Below are positions 7,466 through 17,900 of a DNA stretch of 20,000 bases, piece after piece. The first letter of the stretch is position 1; every line of letters starts with the position of its first letter. Location of the stretch: contig RPFO01001763.1 of NCBI GenBank assembly GCA_009746045.1, positions 17,501-37,500 on the forward strand, written 5' to 3'. The notes beneath the pieces were generated by a model. That model saw nothing but the letters and a program-made list of their open reading frames with translations. It was not told the origin of the DNA and searched no databases. The position numbers were made by a program, and so were the translations under genes. The DNA comes from Mesostigma viride. Its lineage: Eukaryota > Streptophyta > Mesostigmatophyceae > Mesostigmatales > Mesostigmataceae.

Positions 7466-8851
7466 ATGACGACTACCAAAGCCAAACGAGGGCTGGAAAA
7501 GGAGCTGGCACAGCTTCCCAGCGCCCAGCCCAACCCTCTCGCCCTCGCCATTGTTCAGCCGCCAGGCTTACCCGCCAAACCCTCGCCAAGCGCCTCGCCT
7601 GAGCCCAAGAAACCATGCCACGATCGCCACAAATGGAGCAAATTCTTGCCAGAGCCCATCGGCGACCAACAGTTCACCCTCCTCGAGTGGCAGAAGCTGT
7701 CGCCGCAGGAAGTCGTCGAAGTTCTCCAGTTCCTCACGCAGGAGCGGAAGCTCTTTGTGGCCTGGAGAGGGGGGACGGCTATCGACTACCGCGACACGTC
7801 CTGGCTCTACACCTGTGACGAATCCCGCCAACGCACGGTTATCTTGACCAGCTACTACCAGCGCAGCTTCGGCGACATCCACAGAGCACTTTGGGACGCA
7901 CTCAAAGCCCCAGCCCCCGCACAGCCGGCAGCCCCATCGGCTTCCTCCCTCTGCAAGGATGACATCCGCGCAGTGCTGGAGGAGCACGTGACCTGGCCGC
8001 TGGCCGAGAAGATGACCTCGCTGAACACCACGCTCAACACGGTCGAGGCCCGGGTCTCCAACGTGGAAACCAAGGTCGTCCACAAGCTACAACCACAGTT
8101 CACGGCGCTACACACCGCGGCGCAGGCTTCGGAAACGCATGCTGCACTTGTCTCTCGCCTTAACCAGGTGGAGGGCAAGTGTGGCGTGCTCCTGAAGAAG
8201 CTTGAGGCCATCACCGCCCACACCGAGGCCCTGGCCACACAGGTCCCCAAGATAGCGGAGCAGACGGCCACCATTGCATCCCAGCCACCCCGGCAGGATG
8301 CTGGCGACCTCCCGCCGCTCTCCTACGCGGACCTGCTGCGGTCAGCGACCGCCTCCACCACCGACGCCATCGCCACAAAGCTCCAGGAGCTGGAGGACCA
8401 CCGCCAGGCCCAGCAACGGGAGGTCACCGACCGCGCTCGCCGCGAGTGCCGAGTGGTGCTACGTCGCTTCCCCCAGAAGCCAGGTGAGACGTCAACCTCT
8501 CTTGCTGACGAGCTCAAGAACCAGCTTCTTACCCTCATGGACCTGGTAGGTGAGGTAGAACTGCGTGGGTGCCACCGCCTTCCCCACTCACGGGACAAGG
8601 CGGCTCCCCCACCAGTCCTACTCACCTTCCCCTCCCCTGAGGATAAGCAGCGGTTCCTCTCTCGTCGCAAGCGGTTGCACGACCTCACCTGGACGCTGGA
8701 TGACGACCTCACCCCCGCTCAGCAACAGCAGCGACGCGACCTGTGGCCGGAATACCTCCGCCATAAGCAGGACCCCCAGAAGCCCAAGGTGTACTGGAGG
8801 GGCGGGGACCTGATGATCAACCACAAGATGTGGACGCCCCCAGCGGGCTAG
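7466..8851 (+). CDS. L1-type ORF1 protein (nucleic-acid-binding retrotransposon protein)
   Basis: A 461-residue protein, in frame throughout. Residues 1-55 are Pro/Lys-rich and disordered. 56-148 look like a compact domain (FTLLEWQKLSPQEVVEVLQF, then VAWRGGTAIDYRD) that I cannot name. 165-265 are Ala/Leu/Glu-rich with heptad-like spacing, a likely coiled coil. 326-400 resemble the RRM-like domain of L1 ORF1p (RRECRVVLRRFPQKPG, GCHRLPHS, PPPVLLTF.SPEDKQRFL). 405-455 resemble its C-terminal domain (LTWTLDDDLTPAQQQQRRDL, then YWRGGDLMI). Family knowledge: these proteins trimerise through the coiled coil, bind element RNA and act as chaperones in LINE ribonucleoprotein particles. Here the protein is encoded without ORF2. 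The ATG at 7466 is the first in this frame and gives the whole disordered N-terminus. A host-domesticated gene is a less likely alternative, given the target-site duplication. Confidence 0.82.
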   Translation: MTTTKAKRGLEKELAQLPSAQPNPLALAIVQPPGLPAKPSPSASPEPKKPCHDRHKWSKFLPEPIGDQQFTLLEWQKLSPQEVVEVLQFLTQERKLFVAWRGGTAIDYRDTSWLYTCDESRQRTVILTSYYQRSFGDIHRALWDALKAPAPAQPAAPSASSLCKDDIRAVLEEHVTWPLAEKMTSLNTTLNTVEARVSNVETKVVHKLQPQFTALHTAAQASETHAALVSRLNQVEGKCGVLLKKLEAITAHTEALATQVPKIAEQTATIASQPPRQDAGDLPPLSYADLLRSATASTTDAIATKLQELEDHRQAQQREVTDRARRECRVVLRRFPQKPGETSTSLADELKNQLLTLMDLVGEVELRGCHRLPHSRDKAAPPPVLLTFPSPEDKQRFLSRRKRLHDLTWTLDDDLTPAQQQQRRDLWPEYLRHKQDPQKPKVYWRGGDLMINHKMWTPPAG

Positions 8852-9254
8852 AATAATAGCCCTAGCTTGTAACCATTGGCGTCACTGCCGCTAAGGCAGC
8901 CATGCCTAGACTGTTGCCTAGCTGTGCCAACCCCCCTAGTCACGTGCCGCCAACGCACGGTACACAACCAGCAGCCATAGCCTTAGCCTAGCTAGTCCTA
9001 GTACAGCCATGCTACGCCCTGGCTATGTTCAGATTACTTGCCCACGCTCCTTGCTATGATATGCTCACATGGGTCTTATTGCACCCACAGTTTGCCGGAT
9101 CGTTAGCTTGTCCTTTTAGCTAGCCGCGCCCGATTGCAGCTGTGGCATGCCTTTGGCATGAAGGAGACTGGGGGTCTCTGCCCTTTCTCCTGTAGTGCAC
9201 ACACAGGGATTAAAAGCACTTCGGTGCTCCGTGACTCCCCAACGGGAGCACGAG
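8852..9254 (+). other. 3' untranslated region of the LINE
   Basis: No coding sequence. TGTAA lies 17 nt after the stop. The last 120 nt contain several foldable pieces: AGGAGA...TCTCCT (9162-9191), the perfect hairpin AGCAC-TTCG-GTGCT (9215-9228), and GCTCC...GGAGC just after it. LINE reverse transcriptases often recognise a 3' stem-loop, so this is a candidate recognition site shared with an autonomous partner. Confidence 0.5.
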
Positions 9255-9277
9255 TTTAATTAATTAATTAATTAATT
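9255..9277 (+). repeat. (TTAA)n tail of the LINE
   Basis: Five to six TTAA units ending in the first bases of the right target-site duplication, as expected for a LINE with a short tandem-repeat tail rather than poly(A). Confidence 0.75.
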
Positions 9278-9285
9278 GAAATTAT
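9275..9285 (+). repeat. target-site duplication, right copy
   Basis: ATTGAAATTAT, exact match to 7262-7272. The sequence then continues GGCTGGCTTA exactly as in copy A. Confidence 0.8.
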
Positions 9286-9295
9286 GGCTGGCTTA

Positions 9296-10215
9296 AAATT
9301 AAATTTTAAAACTATATTATATAACACTTGACTCCGTTGGGAGATCATGTAGCACATATTCCTTGCTGGATGGGTGGAGGTGGGCCAAGCCGCGTAATCG
9401 AACTAACCTAACTCTAAGCTAGTCTAGAAAATCCTATCTACACTACTCAGCAAAGCGCCCCTTCCGCTTGGGGGGAGGGGGCTTGCCCACAGGGGCTGGC
9501 GTGTGAGCCTGGACAATCTTCTGCCACCTCTTCTTGTTCCGCATAGCAGTCCAAAGAAGAGAGAGGGAGTGAATGCGGTGTTCAAACTGAGCTGGGACCA
9601 CGAGGTCGGCCAGCAACATCTGGATGTAGTTCATGGCAGGTTTAACCCATCTTTCTAGGAATGTCCTGGCTTACGTGCAAAAATATCCTGGAATTAAAAA
9701 ATAAATAAAATTTGACCAGACCAACTCAACAGAGCATCAAACTCAAACTGTCTCGCAATACCAGGTCATCATTAACCGCAAAAAAATCGCAGATCTTGAC
9801 AACTCAGGACAATGGTAGATTCTCATTGCCTCCATGCACGCGGCGCGCCAGGGGCGGACTGCTGGGTACATGTTTGTAGCTCGCAGCGCTGCCATTGGTT
9901 GCTGAGGGTGAATTACCCTGGCTATACAAGGCTCCAAGGACTCCATAAGCACCAGCCTTGTCGGCCACGTTCTCCAGGGATCGTTGCAAGGGGACGCCCA
10001 TGCCTGGTCTGGGAGGGGCAACGCAAGCGTCATCCCATGTGGTACACACGTCCAGGGGCCCCTCCGCACAATGCAGGCCCCCTTGGCTGTTGATCTGGCG
10101 GGCGCGTTGGATGATGGACGCTGACAAACTCTGCTCCTCCAGCTGCGCAAGGGCCCACAGAGTATGCATAAAGCATGGCAAATCACACAGATGCGAGGAA
10201 CGGAGAATCGTTGTG
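9296..10215 (-). other. intergenic stretch with weak minus-strand exon-like frames
   Basis: 9296-9440 is AT-rich with nothing assignable. A 63-codon minus frame (9634-9443) has a basic C-terminus (PPPPKRKGR). A second minus stretch, about 10142-9919, is bounded by acceptor-like CTTGCGCAG and donor-like CAGG|GTAATT and stays open (LEEQ...IIQRARQINSQ...). Its start, TLWALAQLEEQ, vaguely recalls HAT/TPR helices, but I would not name it. It could be an exon of an unknown gene or of a downstream isoform of the QWRF gene. Confidence 0.22.
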
Positions 10216-11922
10216 TTAACCCCTAAATGGTCTGGCTGCCGATTTTCCGCCTAAAACTGAGTTACAGCCGACACGTCGGCCCCTTCTCGGGGGACCAAAT
10301 GCCGCGAAAACTATTGAGAATTAGGAAAAGTTTAGCTGAGAAGATCGAAAGTTTATAATTTTCCTCACAGCATGGTACTAGGGTTTGCATACTTCTGACA
10401 AAGTTATAGAGGTGTTCTGGTCGGTCAAAGTACAAGGGGTCAGGGTACTTTTTCGCGTACAACGTGCATTCCGGAAAACGACGACCTGGCCATGGCGGCT
10501 TGCGCCCACGCATGGCATTTACGTTTGCGTTCGAATTTTCTGGCCAAACTTAAGATATTGATTTTATACGTCCTAAAGATGATACAGGCCAATTTTTGGT
10601 TCGCGGGAATGCCATTTGATAGGTTTCGGCAGCGTTCTTGCTGGAAAAAACTGCGATCAGGCCGGACGATAGAAACGTTGACAGCAATACCTTTCCGGCG
10701 TATTTTAAAGGATATATTGGTTTCTTTGTACTTTTTATGATACATAGTAGTCGTAAACGTGCAAGGGTGGCCAGAAATCGCCGAATCCAGCGACCATGCT
10801 GCACAACTTTGGTGTGCCGAAATGCCCCATTTTGCGGCCACCGCCTGGGCCAAGGTAACGCCATCCATGCCTGGTAAAGCTTAAGCATCGTTTTCCTATC
10901 GATGTTTGACGTTTATATATACGTTCTAGCTTGTGTAGCACATTCTTTTTGCATTATTCATGCTCTTTCTTGACCCTGGCCTGGCCCCTTTCTAAAACAC
11001 CCTTCTTAGATGCTTCCATCAGTCAGTTGACCTGCCACAGGGTGATGGTGATAAGTTTTAGAGGCTGTATGGGTTTGAATACCTCCATATATGTTTGTTA
11101 TACATTTCCCACACACATATTGCATGAGTGTGAGGCAGTTGGCTGGTCTCTGTGGCATCATCAAGCATGTAACCGGTGAGTAGAAGCTTCCCATTGTCAG
11201 CATGTGCCACCAGGTGTGCTGGCCATCACCTGGCAAGCTATAGCAGCTTAGGCCTAGTTTATCCTTGCTAGGGCAAGCTGAAATAGGCTTAAAATCACTA
11301 GTTTGTTGGTGGCTGCCTCCTAGAATGCATGCCTTGCGTAGGGTATCCGTACCACGTTACCTACGTGCATGGACAAGGTGGCACCTGCACATAGGTGCCA
11401 TGTAAGGGCAGTGTGATGATGCAGTTATGTTTCCCCATCATTGTGGAAGGGAAATGTATTGTGTGGCATGGTTGGGGGCCATATTAGTAGGTATTAGTAG
11501 GTAGTATGCCCACTCCTACCCCCTTGGTTGCTTTTTACCAACGGTACCCCTATGGGCTGTACTGGGTGTAACTGCTGGTATACCCACCCAAATGATGACC
11601 CCAATGGCTCAAACTGTTCAGCAACTAATTTTTTATCATCCCTGAAGTGGTAGGTGCCTAGCTCTTACAACATAATTCAAAATGCACATTCTACCAAAAA
11701 TGAAAACGCTCGTCTTGACCCCCCTAACTTTGACGGCAGTTATACATGGCCTAACCTGCATATATGTAAGGTTGTGATATACCAACCCGAAGGGCAACTC
11801 ATGGACATGCTTGGCCCCCAAGGACAGCCATTGGATATGGGTGGGTTGGATGGCATCTGGTTTGCAAAATTGTGAAGTTACAGCCGATGCATCGGCAGTA
11901 TTTCTGCCCATTTAGGGGTTAA
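10216..11922. mobile_element. non-autonomous piggyBac-like element (TTAA-flanked)
   Basis: TTAA at 10216-10219 and at 11919-11922 flank 1699 bp whose ends are exact inverted repeats, CCCCTAAATGG at 10220-10230 and its complement at 11908-11918. A TTAA target duplication with ends starting CCC is the signature of the piggyBac superfamily. Close to each end is a near-palindrome preceded by GTTACA: GTTACAGCCGACACGTCGGC at 10261 and GTTACAGCCGATGCATCGGC at 11877. The interior has no frame resembling a transposase. The 142-codon minus frame 10868-10440 is unlike any family I know. The short ends leave room for chance, so this is a good but unproven call. Confidence 0.55.
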
Positions 11923-14900
11923 GGCGCCACCAGAAAAAAATTGACGCAAAACTGCAAAGCCAGCAACACTAAATTTAGATTTTTTAGGAAGCACATAAAC
12001 AACTGTGTGCCAATCTTACTTCTGAAATTGATTACTGTCTCAATGAATAGAAAAGTGATAGAAATGGGAATCTCATGAATAGAAGTGGGCGCTTCATTCA
12101 TTGTGTCCAGACTTGCCTCCAGTGATGACAGCGTCTGCAGCAGCTGGTGGCATCGGCCCAGCAGCTGGCTCTCCTGCATCACGGTGGATGCCAGCGAGGA
12201 CGACACGGACGCCACCTCATCCGCCTGTGCCTCATAGCGGTGACAGGCGATGGCAGTAAGCCCATATGGACATTGTGTATGAGTGCAGATAGAGTGTTTG
12301 CATGGATATAAGTGAGTAGGGCAGAGAGATTACCATGGGTAGGGTGGGTTGAGATCCCAAGTTAGGTTTGGTGAGGGAAGGGCGCGACGTGGGGCGCCGC
12401 GTGGTGTGGGCGTGGGAGAGAAATGAGGAACTGAGAAAGGAAGGGGTGGTGTGGGAGGGAGGGGAGAGGAGGAGGGGGGAGAGAGGGGAGGGGAGGGGGA
12501 GGGGAGGGGAGGGGAGGGAGGGGGAGGGGAGGGGGAGGGGAGGGGAGGGGAGGGGGAGGGGGAGGGAGGGGAGGGGGAGGGGGAGGGGAGGGAGGGGAGG
12601 GGGAGGGGGAGGGGAGGGGGAGGGGAGGGGAGGGGGAGGGGAGGGGGAGGGGAGGGGGAGGGGGAGGGGGGAGGGGGAGGGGGAGGGGGAGGGGAGGGGG
12701 AGGGGAGGGGGAGGGGGAGGGAGGGGAGGGGAGGGGAGGGGGAGGGGGAGGGGAGGGGAGGGGAGGGGAGGGGGAGGGGGAGGGAGGGGAGGGGAGGGGG
12801 AGGGGAGAGGGAGAGGGAGAGGAGAGGGAGAGGGAGAGGGAGAGGGAGAGGGAGAGGGAGAGGGAGAGGAGAGGGAGAGGGAGAGGGAGAGGGAGAGGGA
12901 GAGGGAGAGGGAGAGGGAGAGGGAGAGGGAGAGGGAGAGGGAGAGGGAGAGGGAGAGGGAGAGGGAGAGGGAGAGGGAGAGGGAGAGGGAGAGGGAGAGG
13001 GAGAGGAGAGGGAGAGGGAGAGGAGAGGGAGAGGAGAGGGAGAGGGAGAGGGAGAGGGAGAGGGAGAGGGAGAGGGAGAGGGAGAGGAGAGGGAGAGGGA
13101 GAGGGAGAGGGAGAGGGAGAGGAGAGGGAGAGGGAGAGGGAGAGGGAGAGGGAGAGGGAGAGGGAGAGGGAGAGGGAGAGGAGAGGGAGAGGGAGAGGGA
13201 GAGGGAGAGGGAGAGGAGAGGGAGAGGGAGAGGGAGAGGGAGAGGAGAGAGGGAGAGGGAGAGGGAGAGGGAGAGGGAGAGGGAGAGGGAGAGGAGAGGG
13301 AGAGGGAGAGGGAGAGGGAGAGGGGGAGGGAGAGGGGGGGGATAGGAGACAGTCACAGTAGGTGCGGAGGTCCATACTAAGCATTATGTTACTGCAGTCC
13401 TGTAACATGTCTCTTATCCTTACTGTAGTCCTGCAACAAGTATTTTAAGTACTTGATCATATAAGTGGCCAGGTATGGCGTACCGAGGACTGCAGGTCAC
13501 GGCCCGCTTTATCCTCCAAGCAGTCCACCTCGCGGACGAGACCTGCCACCGCGTCCATGAGCGCGGCGCCATCCCCCTGTGGGCAACAGGAGAGAAGGGG
13601 AGACGAGAGCGGAGAGGGAGGCAATAAGATAAGGGAGAAAGAATGCGAGGTAAGCAGAGGGGAGGGTGAGCGAAGGGTGAGCATCAGAGCCCAGGCATGC
13701 CTGCAACTTGAAGAGGACTTGGAAACCCGGGGCATGGCTGTTAGTTAACAGTTGTTGGTGACTGAAATGGCGTATAGTTGAGATGCTTACCTCATGGTTT
13801 ATTATATACTCTGCACTAATACACACTCTCATCTCATTCATTCATCAACAAAAATCTGTACTCGGATCAGTCTAGAACCAACTCAAACCACAACAGGCAA
13901 GCCAAGGCCAACGTCCGTACCCTTGCATTCTGGGTCAGCGGCAAACGGAGCAGCGCGGCCTCCGCTGCGGTCGACAGCACAGCAAATGAGTCCTCAAGTG
14001 CCCTGCTTGCTCCCTGCCACTGCTCCAGCAGGGGCATCTGCGCACGCACGAGGTGGTTCAAGCGCCAGGTATTTTGATGATGACAGGGTCTATCAATGAG
14101 ACAACTAGCGCAGATATAGTTCTATGTTGCCCAAACCATGGTTGCCTGCTCCACCCGTTACTAGTGTAAGGGCCTACTCTAGCATCAAGCCCAGTTGCAG
14201 CAGCTTCCATACTAGTAGCTACGTAATGTAAGCACATGGGATGAACGCAGATAAGCCTGACTATGCATGGCTGCCTAACCTCTGGTGAAACACCCTATTA
14301 CTAATAACAGGCCGTATAAAGGAACTGAAGAGATCCTCTCTGCGCCAGGAAAAAGAAAATGGTCCAGATGTCATCCCTCGCTAGTAAAGATGCGTGACTC
14401 CTCTCCTCAAGCACGGTCATTATGCGAATCATAGTAAGAAAACCTCCCTGCAGATGTCTCTCGTGTCAAGAAAACTATTTATGGTAACATGTCCCATCAC
14501 CTTCCATCACACAGCAGCCTCCAATTGCTACGATTCAAAAGTATTTGACGGACACACTATTTAAATTTCACTCTTTGATGGGCCCAATAGCGGAGTGCGC
14601 AGGCAAAGGGGGGAGGCCAGCTCACATGCAGGCCAACGCACCAAGTTACTATATGCAAGCAGTCAGTGCTTTGGGTCGGGAATGCAAGCAGGCAGCATGC
14701 CACCTTAGATGCGAGCGGCCAGTGGCCATTGTGCTGCGTACTATACCAGCCAGACCACCGGCGTAAGTATGCAAGAAGCCACTATCTCTGGGGCACATGT
14801 ATTTGGTAGTTCATTGTCACCACAGTAAAATCCGCCCCTGATCCACCCGTGACTCATTTTCATCAATGAGACAACCAGCGCAGGCCAGAAATATTTTCAT

Positions 14901-17900
14901 GTTCTAGGTCCATGAAGGCATAATTCAGCAGGTGCATGAATGTAAGCTTTTGCTAAATAACGCAAAGTTTGCTGTTTGACCCCTTACTATTATTGTATCT
15001 TTTGTATGTCATCGCATGCTTCCAGCGATCCAACAAAAGGCACAAACCAAATTGAAGGCCTGGATTGCGGTACCTGGGTGGAGAGGACTTGATCGACCCG
15101 TGATGTGTGCTGGCAGCTCTGCAGCCGCATCTCCAATGATGCCACCGATGACTTGAGCACCTCCACCGCTTGCCACGCCGCAAGCAGCATGGCCTGGTTC
15201 ATGGCAGCCAGGATTTGACAGGGACAGAAGGGGGGGTTTCGCAAGAAACGCAAAAAGCTTAACAGATCCGTGGCCTCGACGGGGCAGACAAGTAACTTTG
15301 TAGGTGGCAAGAGGCGCCATGGGTTGGCCAATTAGGGTCGTGCTGGGGCCACAAGCCGTGCCAAAGCCCCAATGTGGCGCTTTTGAGGGCCCAATAATAG
15401 ATTATGCTGTAATTCTAGTAAAAACTGAAAGACTTCAGAGTCTTTCTACAAATTTTTCGTAGATTATGTAGAGGATGAGGGCCCTATAATAAACCCACCA
15501 AGCCCAAAGCAAGTTCATCCCAGCAAGCGTTTGCCCGTATCCTACTACCCCACCCCCCCAAAAAAGCGGGGGGGTGGGGGAATGCCGACCACATCAAGAA
15601 AGGCAACAACGGCAACCAGGCAGCGCATAAGGGTGGACCGTAGGTAACCTTTAAGTACCCGGCGCCAGGACTTTGGCGCCAACTAGTACGCCCGCCAAAA
15701 GTGAACCCAACCCAGCCAAAAAGCCAGACTTCAGGTTCAATGGGGTGGAGGGGCAACCCCCCCACCTAGGCATGGCCACAAAAAAAAACTTCTGAAGCTG
15801 AATCTTTTGCGGCCAATTAGATTCGCCCACGGCGGGTTAGCCTGTTCAGTCAGTTTGATTTTTAGAGGTGGCTAGCTCTGTCATGAATTCTTGAGGCTAA
15901 GCTTTGCATGGAAACAGCCACATGCAAACATGACAAACTTAAAATAGTAAAAGTTATCTGTTTGACCTGGGGCTTTGAAAATAGCTTCTCCGCGGGGTAA
16001 CATCCCTCCCATGCAAAGAAACGTGGGAGAAATCCAACCCAGGTGCTTCCTGGGAGCCAAAACCTATTTTCAGCTTCTGCAACTTGCCACGTCTTGCTAA
16101 CTTGTAGAAGAAGATACCTGATCCGGTGTCGTACATGCGATTATAAATCCTCTTGCTAAGGCCTCTCAGCTGAGCCATCACAAGCACATACTATACTGGA
16201 TGTCTGTACACATGATTACGCAGCACCCTCCCTGGCAGGGAGGTGGGGGTACCCACGGTCCACCTGAACCTCACGCCTTGCTAAAAACATCCGCCCGCAA
16301 TAAATAGTCGCCCGCTCACCTCGGCCTTTGCCTGCTGCTGCTCCCCCGCGAGCGCCAGGCGCAAGGTCACGTGCTGCCACTGCAGCAGCCGGTTGACCGC
16401 CAGCTGGACCCGCCGCTGTAGCTCGACCGCAGACATCCCCGATGCCCCACTGCTGCCCGCCGCCACCCTCCCTGCCCCCGCCACACCAGCACCACCACCA
16501 CCGCCGCCAGTGCTTCCATCGCCGAGAGAACCGCCAGGCGCCCCCCCCTGCCCCGCAGACCCCCTGGGTGTTCCCTTGAGAGTCACCACTGCAGGTGCTT
16601 GCAGCGGCGCGTTGCCTCCGCGATTGACAGATAGGGGGTTTGCCCCGCCGGCTCCACGGGCGACCTGGGAGCTTCTCTCCACAGACGCACCGCCGATGGC
16701 TGCATCGCCCCCGACGGCTGCGTTGCGATCTACGGCACTTGAATAGACCGCACCGTGAGCACTTGAATACACCGCACCGTGAGAGCTCTCACAGAGTTCC
16801 TCATCGGCACGGTCCGAATTACCAGTGGAGGGTGTCTTTGTGGTTTGGAAGGACCCTGGGACACCGTTGCCAGCATAAATGGTGGCGCTGACACCGCCAC
16901 CATGTGGGTGCACGGGAGTCGCGAACGAGGACGATGACATCAGGGAGGAGCTAACACGGGTCGACATCACCGCAGTAGCGGCGGCAGCAAAATGACGCTC
17001 GTGGACACTCAACCTGTCACCGTCACGGTCACCGCCCACATCCCCTGCGCAATTTGCCGTCTTCTCTTCAGCAGGAATCGGCACTTTGTCCACAACACCC
17101 CCACCCCCAGCTATAAGCGACATAACATCGTGGGTTAGAGTGACCCCCGAGGCCGCCCCCCCCGGCCCCGCGCGCCCCCCAATACCCTGCACCAGTCGCC
17201 GCCGGGGCATCCCTGGGGCGGGTTCCCCCGCGCCGCCCCCCAGGGGGCCCCTAGCCAGCATTGTGCCTGATGCCAGCATGGCGGAGATCCCCGCCGATCC
17301 GCCCATCTGCGGGTACCCATAGCCACTGCTGCTGGCGTTGCCCTCGGTGCCGCTGTCAGGTGCGCCCGCCGCAGCAGCTCCCGTCGCGACAGGTGTCCTC
17401 TGGCCCCTCGCCGACCATATTCTGGCATCCGTGCTGTCACGCACCGCCCCCATACTCTCCACCCCCTCACGCTCCGACCCTCCTAGATCCCGGCTACTTC
17501 TAGACCCTTCCATCCCAGCCACCATGGAACTACCACCCTGGGATGCCACCCCCGTAGCCTGCAGGCCATCCCTACGGCAAGCCACATCCTCGCTCCCCTC
17601 GCCCATGCCCGCCGCGGCCCTCACAGTCGACGGCTTATGCCGGCGCACGGGGGACACCGAGAGAGCCTGCCGGCGCCGTGCTGATGATGCACCCTCATCC
17701 CTCCGACGGGCCGTCCCAGTGCCGGCGGCAGCAGCAGAGGACGTGTGGGCTTGGGTGTCGGCGGCAGTTGGCGAGAGATTGGCACGTCCGGACGAGCTAC
17801 TCGCGAATCCAGGCATGCGGCCAGCCGATAGTGGCCTGCCATGTGGCTGATGCTGGTGGTGCTGCTGATGTGGTGGTTGCTTCCCTGCTGAGGCTGGCCT

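Larger units (their letters stand above)
7273..9274 (+). mobile_element. ORF1-only LINE (HAL1-like, L1-type), about 2.0 kb
   Basis: The limits come from the 11-bp target-site duplication and from the empty site in copy A, not from coding content. Order: a 193-nt leader starting TCCTTCCTTCC with a 15-bp tandem repeat (ATGGCTGACGGCGGT, 7301-7329), a 461-codon ORF1 (7466-8851), about 400 nt of 3' untranslated sequence with TGTAA (8868-8872) and a UUCG-capped hairpin (9215-9228), and a (TTAA)n tail. There is no endonuclease or reverse-transcriptase frame; only 423 nt follow ORF1. Family knowledge: mammalian HAL1 elements likewise keep ORF1 alone and depend on an L1 partner. The intact frame and perfect duplication suggest recent insertion. 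Confidence 0.78.
7129..9295 (+). repeat. dispersed repeat copy B, interrupted by a LINE
   Basis: Left part 7129-7272 and right part 9275-9295 together correspond to copy A (474-643 on the minus strand), with the 2.0-kb LINE between them. Beyond ATTATGGCTGGCTTA the two copies diverge: copy A continues CGTGTAGAG, copy B becomes AT-rich. Confidence 0.75.

Noticed and set aside
9291-9671. Second nested insertion in copy B, because GGCTTACGTG of copy A reappears at about 9670
   Set aside because: The match is only about 10 bp and the following sequence does not align with copy A.
9804-10181. HAT/TPR protein exon
   Set aside because: Only one short helix-like stretch (TLWALAQLEEQ) recalls the family and spacing is not kept; noted as an exon-like frame without a name.
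12232-13408. 300-374-codon frames of Pro/Ser/Leu or Glu/Arg/Gly
   Set aside because: Translation of the (AGGGG)n/(GGGAGA)n array within intron 5 of the QWRF gene.
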